DNA from: Adenophora triphylla var. japonica
Taxonomy: Eukaryota > Streptophyta > Magnoliopsida > Asterales > Campanulaceae
DNA: 64,000 nt
Reading direction: 5' to 3'
NCBI GenBank assembly: GCA_022495995.1
Contig: JAFEMH010005397.1
Location: 1 to 64,000, forward strand
Positions 42,883 to 53,505 of the stretch are shown here, piece by piece. The position numbers and the translations under genes were made by a program. The first letter of the stretch is position 1; each line of letters starts with the position of its first letter. Below the pieces are notes generated by a model that saw only the letters and a list, made by a program, of their open reading frames with translations, did no database searches and had not been told where the DNA came from.

Positions 42883-45513
42883 ATGGATCCGGAGGGCAAT
42901 CCCATACCGAGGCAAGCAAGAAGGAACATCTCCGCGGCTGCTAGATGGAGGAGGAAGGAGCTCGTTCGGATGGAGAGGAAGTATGACTTCCTTACGCCTC
43001 CATCGGAGCTCTATCCGGGGAGAAGGGAGCATAAATCAACGAACCCGCGATCGGTTGGGGTAAGCATTCTCATTTTGCTCAAATCCGATGATTTTGCTTG
43101 ATTTTTGAATGATTTAGGGCTTGACCCAAATTCTAGGATTTTTTTCTAGGATTTTTGAATGATTTTTGAATGATTTTGAGATGCATGAACAACCTATGAG
43201 GCTAAGAATATGCATGTGCAACTTATTTGATGAAAATTATGAGAATGACTCACTTTTTTCTCGCAAATGAAGTAAGAATGAGAATTGTCTAAATATGAGA
43301 CGGAGTTCTTGCCTTGTGCTAGAACTAGGTCAAAATTCTGATTTTCAATGAGAAAACATGATTTTGGAAGATGAAAAGGATTCATGCATGCCATTTTATT
43401 TGGAAAATAATGCTTATGTGCAAAGAATCGTGAAAATTATGATTTTGTGCCTTGGGAAAGCAACGGGTTTAAAATGACGTGTTTCAAATGATGAAAGTCA
43501 CGTTTTTTGATGCAAATGATGCTAAAAAAAAACTTTTGTGAATGCTTTTCTTTTGAAAACATGTGCACTTTCGTGAATATATGCATGCTTTTGAAATGAT
43601 GAATGATTGACACACTTCTTTTTGCTTGTCTACAGGAGAACAAGTCTAGAGGACCATCTGAGATAGCGGTCAGGCTTTGGCAGAGGATGCCGGATTTTGA
43701 GAAGAATGGGGTGAACCCCAAGAATTTGGTGAGGGCTACCGGTCTGGACGCGTTTGTAGAGGCCATCGGCACGGGGATTCACATCACGTCTAAGAGCAAG
43801 GGCTTGGTCCAGGCCCTATCTGAGTTTTGGTGGGACTCTACTCATAGTTTCCACCTGAGCTGGGGAGAGCTTACTGTGACTCCTGCCGATTTTACAGCGA
43901 TTACTGGCCTGCAGTTCACCGGGAGGCCCGTGACTTGGAGAGACCACATTACAGCTGATGAGTTCCAGGCTTTGGTTGGATTTGAGCTGATTCCCAAGGG
44001 ATTGGGTATGGAGACGCGGAACGTCGAGGTGGCGATTCGTACTTGCATGCAGTAACTTTCTTCGCTAATGATGTGGATCGCCAAAGAATGCTAGAGCATT
44101 CATATGGTTGATGCTATCGGTCACTATCTTTGCTAATTTCGGGACGCCGGCCATGACTTGCCTCCTCGACTCTCTGGAGGATGTTGATGGGATAGGGACG
44201 GTCTCTTGGGAGAGGCCGGATTGGCGGAGCTCTACTTCTCGTTGGACATGTACGGTCGAAACAAAGCCGCTTCTATGGATCGCTTTCTCATTTGCCCTTG
44301 AGGTAGTCTCCTTTCTTTTCTCTTTTCTCTTTTCTGTCTTGAGACTTTTATGAGAGAGAGAATGACCTTTTGGTGCTTTGAATATGCAGGCCTGGTTCTG
44401 CGAGGTGATCGGGTTTTTTCCTTGGAACCAAGAGTGATATCACCATTTTCCATGCGATGGTTCGTGGAGGGAGATGTGAGGGATAGGTTCACTGGGAAGA
44501 CCCGGATCACTTTCGACTACAAGATGGTGAAGCACGTGCTCAACAAGGATGGACCGGATGGAGTGGACTTCTACCCCGGGGCGGTATCCTGAGATTTTTC
44601 TTTGGGAGATGCTATTGAGGTGACGAGGCACAGGAGGTGGCTCACTGGGCTGACTTGCGACATCATATTCCTGGGGGACCATTTCTCGAGGCAGCATGGT
44701 CATGTCCCTCCATTGGACGCTATTACTCCACATGATCCTCCAAAGACGGATGCCGCAGCCCTGTGGGACCGGCAAAGCGGATGAGATTGAGAGGTACCAG
44801 GGAGGTATAGGCTGCGGAGGAGTATTTTGACATGGGTACCCCTACGCTGTGTTTGTGGAGCGGCGCTGAGGACGCCACGTGAGCCGACGAAGCCGGCGGT
44901 CATTCGGGGATATGGGGAGGATGAGCCTCCTGACCCGCCTATCCCTCCCGCACACTTCTCATACGTCGTACACGGAGTACCGAGGAGGATGAGGATTCCC
45001 GTCCAAACACGAGGGAACCCCGGTATACCACCGCCACGATAGCACTGTGAGTATACTCTTAGGGTCTTATTCCCTTTTTAGCTTTCGCATTTTCGCTTTT
45101 TGCAATTTTCGAGATTTTTCGAGATTTTCTGAGATTTTCGAGATTTTCTTTTCTTTTCTCGGGTTCCAGCTCGCACATATGATGTGAGTTGGTCGCGGAA
45201 CGGGGCTGGAAAGACGTGTGCCGATCCTTGGTCAAGAAGCCGGCCTGCGCTACTAAAGCGTCAACAAGCGTGCAGAGCCTGTGCGCAAAAGGAGGCATGT
45301 CGGGCGCGGCATCCTCTTCCTCGGCTGGAGTACTCATCCAAAGGCCAGTGCCTCGTGGGGCGAGGTCCTAATGCTGATATCTTGGAGCAGCTGGCGGAGT
45401 ACGAGCACGACAACATCCCTCTTTCCGATGCGAGCGACCAGGAGGACGTGATGAGAGAGCCTAGCATCTATGAGCTGAGCAGCGACGAGGAGGAAGAAGA
45501 ATCGGAGGCCTAG
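42883..45513 (+). pseudogene. Antisense plant-mobile-domain (PMD) gene, spliced, frameshifted
   Basis: The start MDPEGNPIPRQ (42883) is preferred to an in-frame ATG at 42787, because a transcript from the TATA at 42762 would begin near the latter. Exon 1 ends at 43059 before GTAAGC; exon 2 starts at 43636 after CTACAG, in phase. Exon 2 reads WQRMPDFEKNGVNPKNLVRA, then IHITSKSKGLVQALSEFWWD, FHLSWGELTVTPADFTAITG and LQFTGRPVTW, which fit the PMD fold (FHL-GE-T-TL-D-L-GL). After a stop at 44055, further blocks follow in shifting frames with a possible second intron (44302-44391, GTAGTC to ATGCAG). Then come AWFCEVIGFFP, RDRFTGKTRI and an acidic tail ending ELSSDEEEEESEA (45513). PMD proteins occur as host silencing factors and as retrotransposon cargo; the role here is unknown. 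Confidence 0.65.
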
Positions 45514-45862
45514 GAGGTCTCTAGAGTAGATTTGGAACAAAACAAACAATGAACAATTTTTATGCACAACTTGTTTATTTTTTGCTTTATTTTGACGCCG
45601 ATGGGGCGAAGACATTGTACTTATGTTTTATTTGCTTTTCTAATTTATGCTTTTTCAATTTGCATATTATCTGAGCCTTGGGGCGATTTTTTGCTTGGAA
45701 TCGGGGCTGAAACTGGGCCAAAATGATTTATAATGGTGTATAAATGCTTGAATGGCTTCTGGATATGTTTTTGTACAGGTTTTGGTTGAAAAAGTGGGGT
45801 GAAAACTCCCTTGGGCAGCAACTTTGGTTGCTGCAGAATTTTTTTCTGCAGAGGGCTAATGT

Positions 45863-45936
45863 AGCCGTGCGGCATGGCCTTGAGGGCAAATGAAGCCGTG
45901 CGGCTCACGCTCGTACTGGTTATTTTCTGAATAAAA
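45863..45936 (+). promoter_or_regulatory. Promoter of the antisense DUF7745-type gene
   Basis: Palindromes AGCCGTGCGGC (45863-45873) and AGCCGTGCGGCT (45894-45905), then about 24 bases, then the TATA-like GAATAAAAG (45929). Both palindromes are preceded by AATGA or AATGT, as in the LTR. Confidence 0.55.
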
Positions 45937-46036
45937 GCAAGGCTTGGCCATTTCATTTCATTTTCAACCCAAACTTGTCCCAATTGTTCCCAGAGCACAT
46001 TTTGGACCTAAAAACACCATCTTTGATCATTTTGCG

Positions 46037-47608
46037 ATGGAGAAGCCCGTCAAATTGCAAAGGGGGAAGCGAGACCATTTTCTATCCGGTCTTCAATCTT
46101 GGGCGAGACATAACTTCCAAAATCACAAGGGGCTGCTTGATTCTTCCTTCAAGATCAAGTCTTTATGGCATTTGAGGGATCTCCCGCCCGATTGGGACCT
46201 GTTGAGAGCCGCAGCAAAGTTCTGGGACGTCCGGAGACATGTTTACTGCTTTTCTTACAACGAAATCGTCCCAACGCACGAAGACTTCAGAGCCTTGATT
46301 GGGGGTCCCGAGACTGAGGCTATATCTATTCCGCTGATCGGAGACGTGCCGGTGGCGGTAAAGCTTGCATCTTTTCTGCAGATTCCTCTGGGAGAGGCTG
46401 AGAGGATGATGGTAGCCCCGGATAGGATTGACCTTTCTGATATCCCGGGCAGGTTTGGATCTCCAGCTATGGCTGCTACCGCGGTGGCTATGGATGCTTT
46501 CATTCTCTGCGTATTCTCTGTTCTGTTCACTGCTGAGTCCGTGGGGATTTGTCACGGTGGTCTCTGGACATGGTCGAGACTGGTGGCTGGGAAGGATATC
46601 GTCCCACCGGTTTTGGGGGAGACTTTGCATGGGATCGACAGATGGCTCGGGAGACCATTTCATGAGGTCCGGAGTCCGGCTATGTTGACTTTGTGGGCTG
46701 CAGGGAGAGGCTCGGGGCTTTGCTGGGGCTTTGCCGACTCGGTTCCCTCGGGTGATTTCTCGGAGAGGTGCGCCTAGGCAGCGGGAACAGGTAGGCTGGA
46801 GCCGATGATGGCTAGGCTATCCACTTCGGACATCCGTTGGTGGATACCACACTGGAGGTTGCAGACCAGGAGGATATTTCAGGAGTCTTATGTTGTGAGG
46901 GTTCCAGGATTCTGCTGGTCATCCTTTTATATACCCTGCTTGGTATCCAGGCAGTTTGGGGCTTTACAGGAGCCATTGAGTGACTGGGAGGACATCCGGA
47001 CCATGGAGGTGGTGTCATTGGACATGAGGGATCCAACCAGCTTCTCTTTCTTCTCGAGGGCTTGGACATACACTTCTTTCCCACCCAGGGCTATCTTCAG
47101 GAGCAGGAAGAGCACCATCTTGACCACTGTCTACTTGGACTGGTACGAGAGGGAGATGGGAGCGACTCAGGTCATCTTGGAGGAGAGACGTCGAGCTTTA
47201 TTGGGAGCTGACCACGACTCGAGTAGGACTCTGAGGGAGACCGAGGCTAAGGCGAGTTGCCATAACCAATCAGGTGACTTGGTCAGGGACATGGAGGCTC
47301 GGTACAAGAGGTTGTCCGAGGTTGCTCCTTTGACTGAGGCTCAGAGGGAGGAGGTGCGGACTCGTGCTCGGATAGAGAGAGCACTTATTGACACGGGTTT
47401 GGTGGAGGCTCCAGTGAGGATACCGGAGGTCGGAATGAGGGATACCGACATCATAGACAAAAAGAGGAAGAAGACTCGACGGGGCCGAGGAAAAGGGAAG
47501 AAGACCAAAGAAGACTCAGCGAATGACGGCGACGCATCTTTTCTTAGGATTCCCTTATTGCCATTTTGCAAACACATTAGTTTATTTAGGCATTTTATTG
47601 TATTTTAG
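46037..47608 (+). pseudogene. Antisense DUF7745-type gene with one frameshift
   Basis: Start MEKPVKLQRGKRDHF (46037) chosen because the upstream in-frame ATG (45944) lies only about 15 bp from the TATA-like box. The first frame contains LWHLRDLPPDWDLLRAAAKF, WDVRRHVYCFSYNEIVPTHE, DFRALIGGP and a hydrophobic LASFLQIPLGEAERM, the pattern of DUF7745 proteins (FWD-HVF-F-E-PT-EEF-LLG). It stops at 46777. The next frame (from about 46800) continues with IRWWIPHWRLQTRRIF, FYIPCLVSRQFGALQEPLSD and a charged C-terminus rich in Arg and Lys (KKRKKTRRGRGKGKKTKED). One frameshift near 46770 breaks an otherwise open gene. Function unknown; such genes are frequent in plant retroelements. Confidence 0.65.
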
Positions 47609-48084
47609 ATCTTTGTAGCAGGTTTAGCAGAGTCAAGAGGTAGACCGTGCTTGAACTCATCAAGAAGTTTTTAACTTGTAATGAACAAGAAATATTATCT
47701 TAGAAATTAGTCAAGACACATTTCATGGAAATTCAAATGTCTTTTTTTTTTTTTATTGATCAGGACACATTTCATGGAAACTTAATCGTCCTTTTTATTG
47801 TTTAGACCGAACCATATATGGCTGCCTACGTTCCCCTTTTACAAGAAAGGCTAAGGGGCTCAGGTCTACGTAGTTCATTCTGGTGAACTAATTTTTTCAT
47901 GTGCAGCCCTGTTTTTTGCCTAGACCGCCCTTTTTGGGGTTTTCACTTAGTCTGGGCATTGCTCTTTTGCACTAAGATTTTTTTTCTTTTTTTTTATGTG
48001 CAACCCTGTCTTTTGCCTAGACCGCCCTTTTTGGGGTTTTCAGCCTAGCTGGGTATTACTCTTTTTTGCACTCTTTTTTTTTTT
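47609..48084 (-). other. Region between integrase end and antisense gene
   Basis: No gene. A 48-bp direct repeat (CCTAGACCGCCCTTTTTGGG core) occurs at 47898-47945 and 47996-48045. A longer relative of the CTACG/CGTAG hairpin lies at 47826-47873 on the minus strand with a perfect inner CCCCTT/AAGGGG stem. Confidence 0.6.
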
Positions 48085-48414
48085 TTAGATATAGTATCTT
48101 TTGAGCTTATCACCGTTGACTGGGTGGACAAAGGGATTGCCATCCAAGTCTGCAAGCTTCATGGCTCCTCCCGATAGTATCTTCTGCACTACATAAGGGC
48201 CGATCCAAACGGGTTCCCATTTTCCCAGGGGGTTGTCTCTGGTAGGGGGCTTCACTTTCAATACTAAGTCACCCTCTTTGATGTCTCTGGCCTTGACTTT
48301 TTTATCAAACGCTCTGGCCATTCGCCTCTGGTAGGCTCGGGTGTGTTCCATGGCTTTTAGCCTTCTCTCGTCAAGCAGGGCTAACTCATCATGCCGGCTG
48401 CGCAACCATTCCAC
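48085..48414 (-). pseudogene. Integrase C-terminal fragment of the inner element
   Basis: 109 codons: a helix (RRLKAMEHTRAYQRRMARAF), KKVKARDIKEGDLVLKVKPP, then KWEPVWIGPYVVQKILSGGA and a terminal HPVNGDKLKRYYI. This is the C-terminal domain of a Ty3/gypsy integrase, similar in layout to the one at 3839-4105 but from another family. The zinc and catalytic domains are missing upstream, so no integration activity is possible. Confidence 0.85.
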
Positions 48415-48701
48415 TTCTACAACCTATGTTTGATAGCCTCGCTCATTCCCTTACAGGATTGTGAAACTTCATCTGATGATCCGACCACGGAGGCGAGCAA
48501 AGCAATCTCCTTGAGTCAGTGAAAGCCTTTTTTGATCTTGCAGCTATTTAAATAAGAATAAGAAATATATAAAAGACTCTTTTAGAAGAAAGAAAGTCTA
48601 GTTGTAAAATCTCCAGTGGTGGTGGGACCAACCAAGATGTATGTCGTCCAAGCCAACCTCAGACTCTTTCTTCCCGACCTATTTGACTCTTTCTTCCCGA
48701 C
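48415..48701 (-). other. Junction region where pol is deleted
   Basis: No coding sequence. It contains a 23-bp tandem duplication (GACTCTTTCTTCCCGACCTA core, 48661-48705). The pol deletion must lie within or at the ends of this stretch. Confidence 0.5.
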
Positions 48702-49427
48702 CTATTTGCCTTGTTGCAATCTTTCAGCTAGCTCTTCCGTAGCGACTGGACTCATTGACTGAAGTGTCTGGCTCATTTTGTCGACGCACTGCTGATAGGT
48801 CATCTTTTCCTTGCCAATCTTTGATACCACCACCTTGTCAGTATAGCCTATAGGAGGGTTGGCTTGAATGATGCTGATAAAGTCTTCTTCGGGAGAGACT
48901 TTGATCCTTCCCTGATTGGCCAAACACTCTATAGGCTTTCTGTATTCGTCTTCTAGATCTGCTAGCTTTTTGTTGAATCTTACAATGGCAACAAACTCAG
49001 AATTTTCTACTTCAAGAGGGTCACTGATCATAGGGATATCAGGCTGGACTGTGCTTGGGGTGACGGGTTCCTTGACAGGTTCCTTGGCATAACTGACATA
49101 GTAGTCAAACTTGCCCGAAGGCTCTCCCAAAGTTCCTACGCTCTTGTCCCCAGCTTCGTATCTTTCCTTAAGCTTCTGCTGTGTGGACTTTCTCTTCTTC
49201 TTCTTCCTTGAAGGAGCGTCCTCATTGATCCATTCTTGATACTCATACTCTAAGCAGTCTTCACAATCACATACATCATACCAGATGTGAGGCTTGGGTT
49301 GAACTGGGATAGCCCCTCCAACTGCTTGGTCATTACCGTTGTGGATTACCATGTTGGCCATTTTGACACTGAAAAGCTGACAAAACTGAGGAATCTGGCA
49401 AACTGTCTGAGGATTCTGCGCTAACAA
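48702..49427 (-). CDS. Unrecognised ORF at the 5' end of the inner element, 241 aa
   Basis: Open for 241 codons. Features: CDCEDCLEYEYQEW, a Cys-rich acidic patch; KKKKRK basic cluster; an EPVKEPV repeat; an acidic middle; and a C-terminal helix with MSQTLQSMSPVATEELAERL. It occupies the place of the extra ORF1 described upstream of gag in Ogre elements, or a gag N-terminus. No capsid motif is visible. It is intact, unlike the antisense genes. Confidence 0.5.
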   Translation of the reverse strand: MLAQNPQTVCQIPQFCQLFSVKMANMVIHNGNDQAVGGAIPVQPKPHIWYDVCDCEDCLEYEYQEWINEDAPSRKKKKRKSTQQKLKERYEAGDKSVGTLGEPSGKFDYYVSYAKEPVKEPVTPSTVQPDIPMISDPLEVENSEFVAIVRFNKKLADLEDEYRKPIECLANQGRIKVSPEEDFISIIQANPPIGYTDKVVVSKIGKEKMTYQQCVDKMSQTLQSMSPVATEELAERLQQGK

Positions 49428-51105
49428 GTCGCCGACCCGGTGTTCTCACCCACTTCTTTCTCGCTGGGGAAAGGGATAGGAAAGGTTTAGACTCGGGGTA
49501 GGTGTTTAGGTCAAGGCTCGTGCAATATGCAAATTAGAATCTTCAAGTTTACTTAAAACAGTTGTCTTTTATTAATATCTATTTGGTTGGAAAAGGGATT
49601 CTCGCCCTTCTTTTTCACAACTACTCTAGATCCCGGATCAGTGGGTTCCGTCACTACGTCTATAAGCCCCTCGTATTCCACCGTATTTCGACCTCCCCGG
49701 GGTGGACAGCCGGGCGAGGGTCCTATGTAGGCACGCGGATCCCACCGACCGAGAGTAAAGAACGCTCCTATCGGGTCTAGCGGGTCATAGGACCTTTCAA
49801 CGCACGAGCGATGCGGATTATAGTCAAGGCAATGCCGGGAAAGTCTCGTCTCTCTCCCTTGACGGATCTTTGCGTAGTTTCGCTTGAGCGAATGACGGTT
49901 TCTGACTTTCGGTAATGTCCGAGAGAATAATAGGCATGGGTCAAGGTAAAAGCCGGATGACACAGTGTCACATTGAACTTCGTTGCATACGCAGTGCGTG
50001 AGTCGGAATCGAAGCCAATGCCGGTCAAGATCTTGCCAATTTTTCCTTGTCGGAATTTTGGCAGAGCTTCGCTTGAGCAAAAGATCTTTGGACTTTTCTT
50101 GGCAAAGACTCGGTCTTGACTCTTACGCATTCCGTGCAGGTCAAGGTCAATAGTCAATGTCGGAGTCAAGATCCCACCGATTTTTCCTTGTCGGAATTTC
50201 GGCAGAATTTCGCTTGAGCGAAAATCTTGGCTTCCGTTATGAGCTAAGGCTTGACCTTTACGTGGGTATGCAACTGGGCTATATGACACGGACTAGACCA
50301 AAAACCAACCAAAAGTCACGGTTTTTTGAAACGTGTGACACCGGACCGTGCATTGGTCGACACCGGCCGCCATGGGGAGGTTGGGATGATTCCGTGCGCG
50401 CCGGAGCATCGTAAGGCCGTCCGTGATCGCACTGAACCACCCTGCTTTGAAGGACGTGCGTGCAAAAGTGTACAGGATATATCAAAGCGCGTAGTGTGCG
50501 GTCTCCTAAAAATGTTCCTTTTTGAGTTAAAACAGAGATTTTCATAAATGTGTTTTAAAGGAATGATTTTCGGGACGGGGAGAATGCAACACGTAAGCAC
50601 GTAAATTTTCTGGGAGCCCCGCCGCAGTCATGGAGCCGAGTAGCCCCAAGCTGCTAGATCGCCAGATTAACCATGATTTTTCCCGGTGGAATTGCCACCG
50701 AGGTCGCCCGGTCGAATCCAATGAGGATTGAGCCCTACGACTGCATGGATCAATTTTCCAGGTTCCACTCCTTTTGCTATTTTTCGGGTTGTTTCCCGTT
50801 TCAAAGTATGCACAAATTCCAAGATGCAAATGATGCAATGCATGGTAAAGAAAGCAAGCACGATTATTGAAATCGGCGATGAGAGTCTAACCCGCTCAAA
50901 GGGAAAAGCTTTCTTTTATTTTTTTTTTCAAAATTGTTTTTTTTTTTTTTTTGAAAAGGGATACTGGTACGTGGATTGTTAAACCACCGGTTATCCCAAC
51001 TCCCACGTCAGGGAGTGTACAGGAAGGGTAAGTGGTTTCCACCTATATACCGAGTATCGATTTTTTTTTTGTTTTGAAAATAGAAGCTTTTCTCCTTTGG
51101 GTAGA
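49428..51105 (-). other. 5' leader of the inner element
   Basis: No gene. Three diverged tandem units of about 140-190 bp around 49860-50230 share TTCCTTGTCGGAATTTTGGC and TTCGCTTGAGC. Near the LTR are poly-T runs (50918-50952 and 51061-51071). Such long leaders are normal for Tat/Ogre elements. Confidence 0.65.
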
Positions 51106-51123
51106 TCCCCAGCAGAGTCGCCA
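51106..51123 (-). other. Primer binding site of the inner element
   Basis: Minus strand TGGCGACTCTGCTGGGGA, three bases after the LTR end. This matches the Arg-tRNA type site of Ogre-like elements. Confidence 0.8.
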
Positions 51124-51126
51124 AAC

Positions 51127-52850
51127 TGTGAATGTGGTGCCCAAATTTTTGTTGGATTCACGCGAGTTTGAAGACATCCGAGTTTAATTTGAAAAACGGA
51201 GTCGCCACGCCATTTTGATTACCTCAAAACTTTGAAAAAAAGGTTTTTACTTGGGTTCGGAGGTTAAGTTACCCCTTGGGAAGAACGTTTGGCGTTCACC
51301 CAAAGTGCCTTGCCGGAGCAAGTCTCCCAAGATTTCAGTAATCGTGCTTGCTTGCGTGCTTTCTTGTGTGCATGTGTTTGAGAAAAAAGGAGGGAATGTC
51401 CCAAGTCGTCTTCCGGACGTACAAACCATTTGTTGGTTGTCGTTCGGGATTCCTTGGAATTTTATGTATTTGGGATTATGATCCCGTCCTCATCTTATGA
51501 CTTGTGATCATCGCATTTTAACCTCGGGACCCTCGGGACTTGCGTGATCGAGAGAATGACTCTCTTTTGGTCAAAGATGAGGTTCTTTAGAAAAGGAGGG
51601 TCCTTAGCCCATCAATCCTACGCTTTAAGACGGTCGAGCTCGTATAGAGGCTTCATACTCTTTCTTAAGCGATAATCGGAGATATAGGGTTCAAGGTTGT
51701 CCCTTTTCTAAAGAAATCGTGAACCTTTAATGGAAGGAACGATGTAAAGATAGGATCTTTTACACCGGTCCGTTCCAAGGTTGGGGAATAGGGAAATGCA
51801 TGATGAAAAATGACTCTTTAATGAAAAGATGACATTTTTGGGTTGCAAATGATGCACTTAGTTTAAAGAAATAATCTTTATTGCAAATGATGCATAAAGA
51901 TTTGATTTTTATGCAAATGATGCATTTTTGTTGAAGAAATTGGCATTCATTATGCAAATGATGCATAAAGATTGCATTTTGAAAAGCATATGATGCTAGT
52001 TTATGGTAAAGACATGGTCTTTAAAGCAAATGATGCTTGAACAAGGGGTTTTTGAATGCAAAGGATGCATTTATATTGAAAAGATTGGATTTTTATATGC
52101 AAATGATGCATAAAAATGACATTTTTATTTGAAAATGGGGGTTTTAGGTGCAAAGGATGCACCTTTATGAAAAAGACTACATTTTTATGACAAATGAGGT
52201 CTTAATGCATGCAAAAGGGGAAGGGGGTGATAAAGATGTGATCTTTAACTATGAATGCCAAGTCCCAAGCAAGATATATGAATGCAATGAGCAAGTATAT
52301 CAATTAAAAGCAAGGTTAGGGCGTGCGAGGTTACCAATTGCTTCCTTTGCTTCTTTGGTCGGAGCTAGGAGGAGAGGTTGGTCTTGGATCTTCAAGGAGG
52401 AGGGAGGGAGCTTCTTGGCCTTCTTCTTCACCTTCTTGAGTCTTCACCAATATTCTTCACGTCTTGGGAGTGACTGATTGTATTGCTATGGATTGTGTGT
52501 ATTGTTGTTGTGTGTTGAAATGGGTAGAGGAGGGCTCTATTTATAGGCAGTCTGGATAAGGCTAATGAAGCCGTGCGGCTAGGGGCAGCGAGCTAATGCA
52601 GCCGTGCGGCATTATCCATTGTGACTCAGCATTTCTAGAACCATGCAAGGTGGCAAATTCTAGAACCTTCTTCCTAATTAAGAAAAACGTGTTTTCTTAA
52701 TTAGGAAGGCTCCTTTCAGCCCTAAATTTGATTTGGGACTGTTCCAGAACATTTCCGGAACACTAGGAAGGTCCGGGGAATTACCGGGAAACTTACCGAA
52801 ATTGCCGGGAAATTTAACCGGAAGGCATGAGCCAGATTTGGGTACTTACA
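51127..52850 (-). repeat. 5' LTR of the inner element
   Basis: 1724 bp. TATA box at 52538-52545 (minus), intact palindrome pair at 52569-52580 and 52600-52610, hairpin-motif array at about 51846-52163. Transcription would start near 52510 and run left. Confidence 0.95.
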
Positions 52851-52996
52851 CTTACACCCACACACACCTCCTGTAATCCACACACACACTCATCAATCCC
52901 TACCCTTTAAACCCTGTTCCAAACCAAAACCCTTACCCCAAAACCTCTACTTCAACAACAAACAACCCTAGTGTGTTAATTCACAAATTCCAAAAT

Positions 52997-53155
52997 CCTA
53001 AGACTGTACTTTAGGTGTAGAATTAGTTTGTAAACACTCAAGACTGTACTTTGAGTGTATTATTTGTTTTGTAAAATCTTGAGACTGTACTTCAAGTTGT
53101 AAAAACACTTAAGACTGTACTTTAAGTGTATCCCTAGTTGACTGTACTAATTAGG
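52997..53155 (+). ncRNA. Five-hairpin GACTGTACT array (3' LTR copy)
   Basis: Sequence-identical in all five stems and loops to the array at 27333-27491. Confidence 0.75.
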
Positions 53156-53505
53156 AAGAGGAAGTTCAAGGAACTTGCCTAAATCAATCATTTGTAATTT
53201 TTGTTGATTAAAGATTATAATAAAATTGATCTCACTTGTCAAGATTGACAGTGGGGGTGGATGTAGGAGGAGTGAACTCTGAACCACTTTAAATTCTCTG
53301 TGTTATTACATTTCTGCAATCACACTCACACACTTGCATTATTTCTTTGTGTTCTTTGTCCTATCATTACTTCAAGCTTCTCTTATTCCGCTGCACAATT
53401 CAACAATCATCTGACAGCTAAGCCAAACCATAGCTGTCTGATCATCTGTATATCAACAAAGGGCCTTTCAGACAGATATCTCTCCCTAACATCTCTACCA
53501 AATCT

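Larger units (their letters stand above)
39881..52850 (-). mobile_element. Young Tat/Ogre-like element with antisense genes and no pol core
   Basis: 12970 bp, flanked by CTTAC (39876-39880 and 52851-52855). Termini are TGTAAGTACCC and CATTCACA on its own (minus) strand. Order on the minus strand: LTR 52850-51127, primer site 51123-51106, leader, ORF 49427-48702, integrase C-terminus 48414-48085, 3' region, purine tract, LTR 41595-39881. Two genes run on the plus strand (42883-45513 and 46037-47608). Gag capsid, protease, RT, RNase H and the integrase core are missing. LTRs agree except for roughly twenty small differences by eye, so insertion was recent and must have used enzymes supplied by other elements. 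Confidence 0.9.
26736..53470 (+). mobile_element. SIRE-like Ty1/copia retrotransposon with two nested insertions
   Basis: Flanked by the 5-bp duplication GACAG (26731-26735 and 53471-53475). Parts: 5' LTR 26736-27806, primer site 27809, gag 27876-about 29440, an insertion (about 29455-36890), 3' ORF 36893-39021, polypurine tract 39247-39259, and 3' LTR 39261-53470 with a second insertion at 39881-52850. Long gag with a coiled-coil tail, an extra ORF after pol, the AAAAAGGGGGAAA tract and the TGTTAGGACC start are typical of the SIRE/Maximus lineage. Protease, integrase, RT and RNase H are entirely missing. Confidence 0.9.
39261..53470 (+). repeat. 3' LTR of the SIRE-like element, split by an insertion
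   Basis: Pieces 39261-39880 and 52856-53470 (about 1235 bp in all) align with the 5' LTR. The inner element sits between them with duplication CTTAC. Its right end lies 35 bp before the start codon of peptide gene C. Confidence 0.92.
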
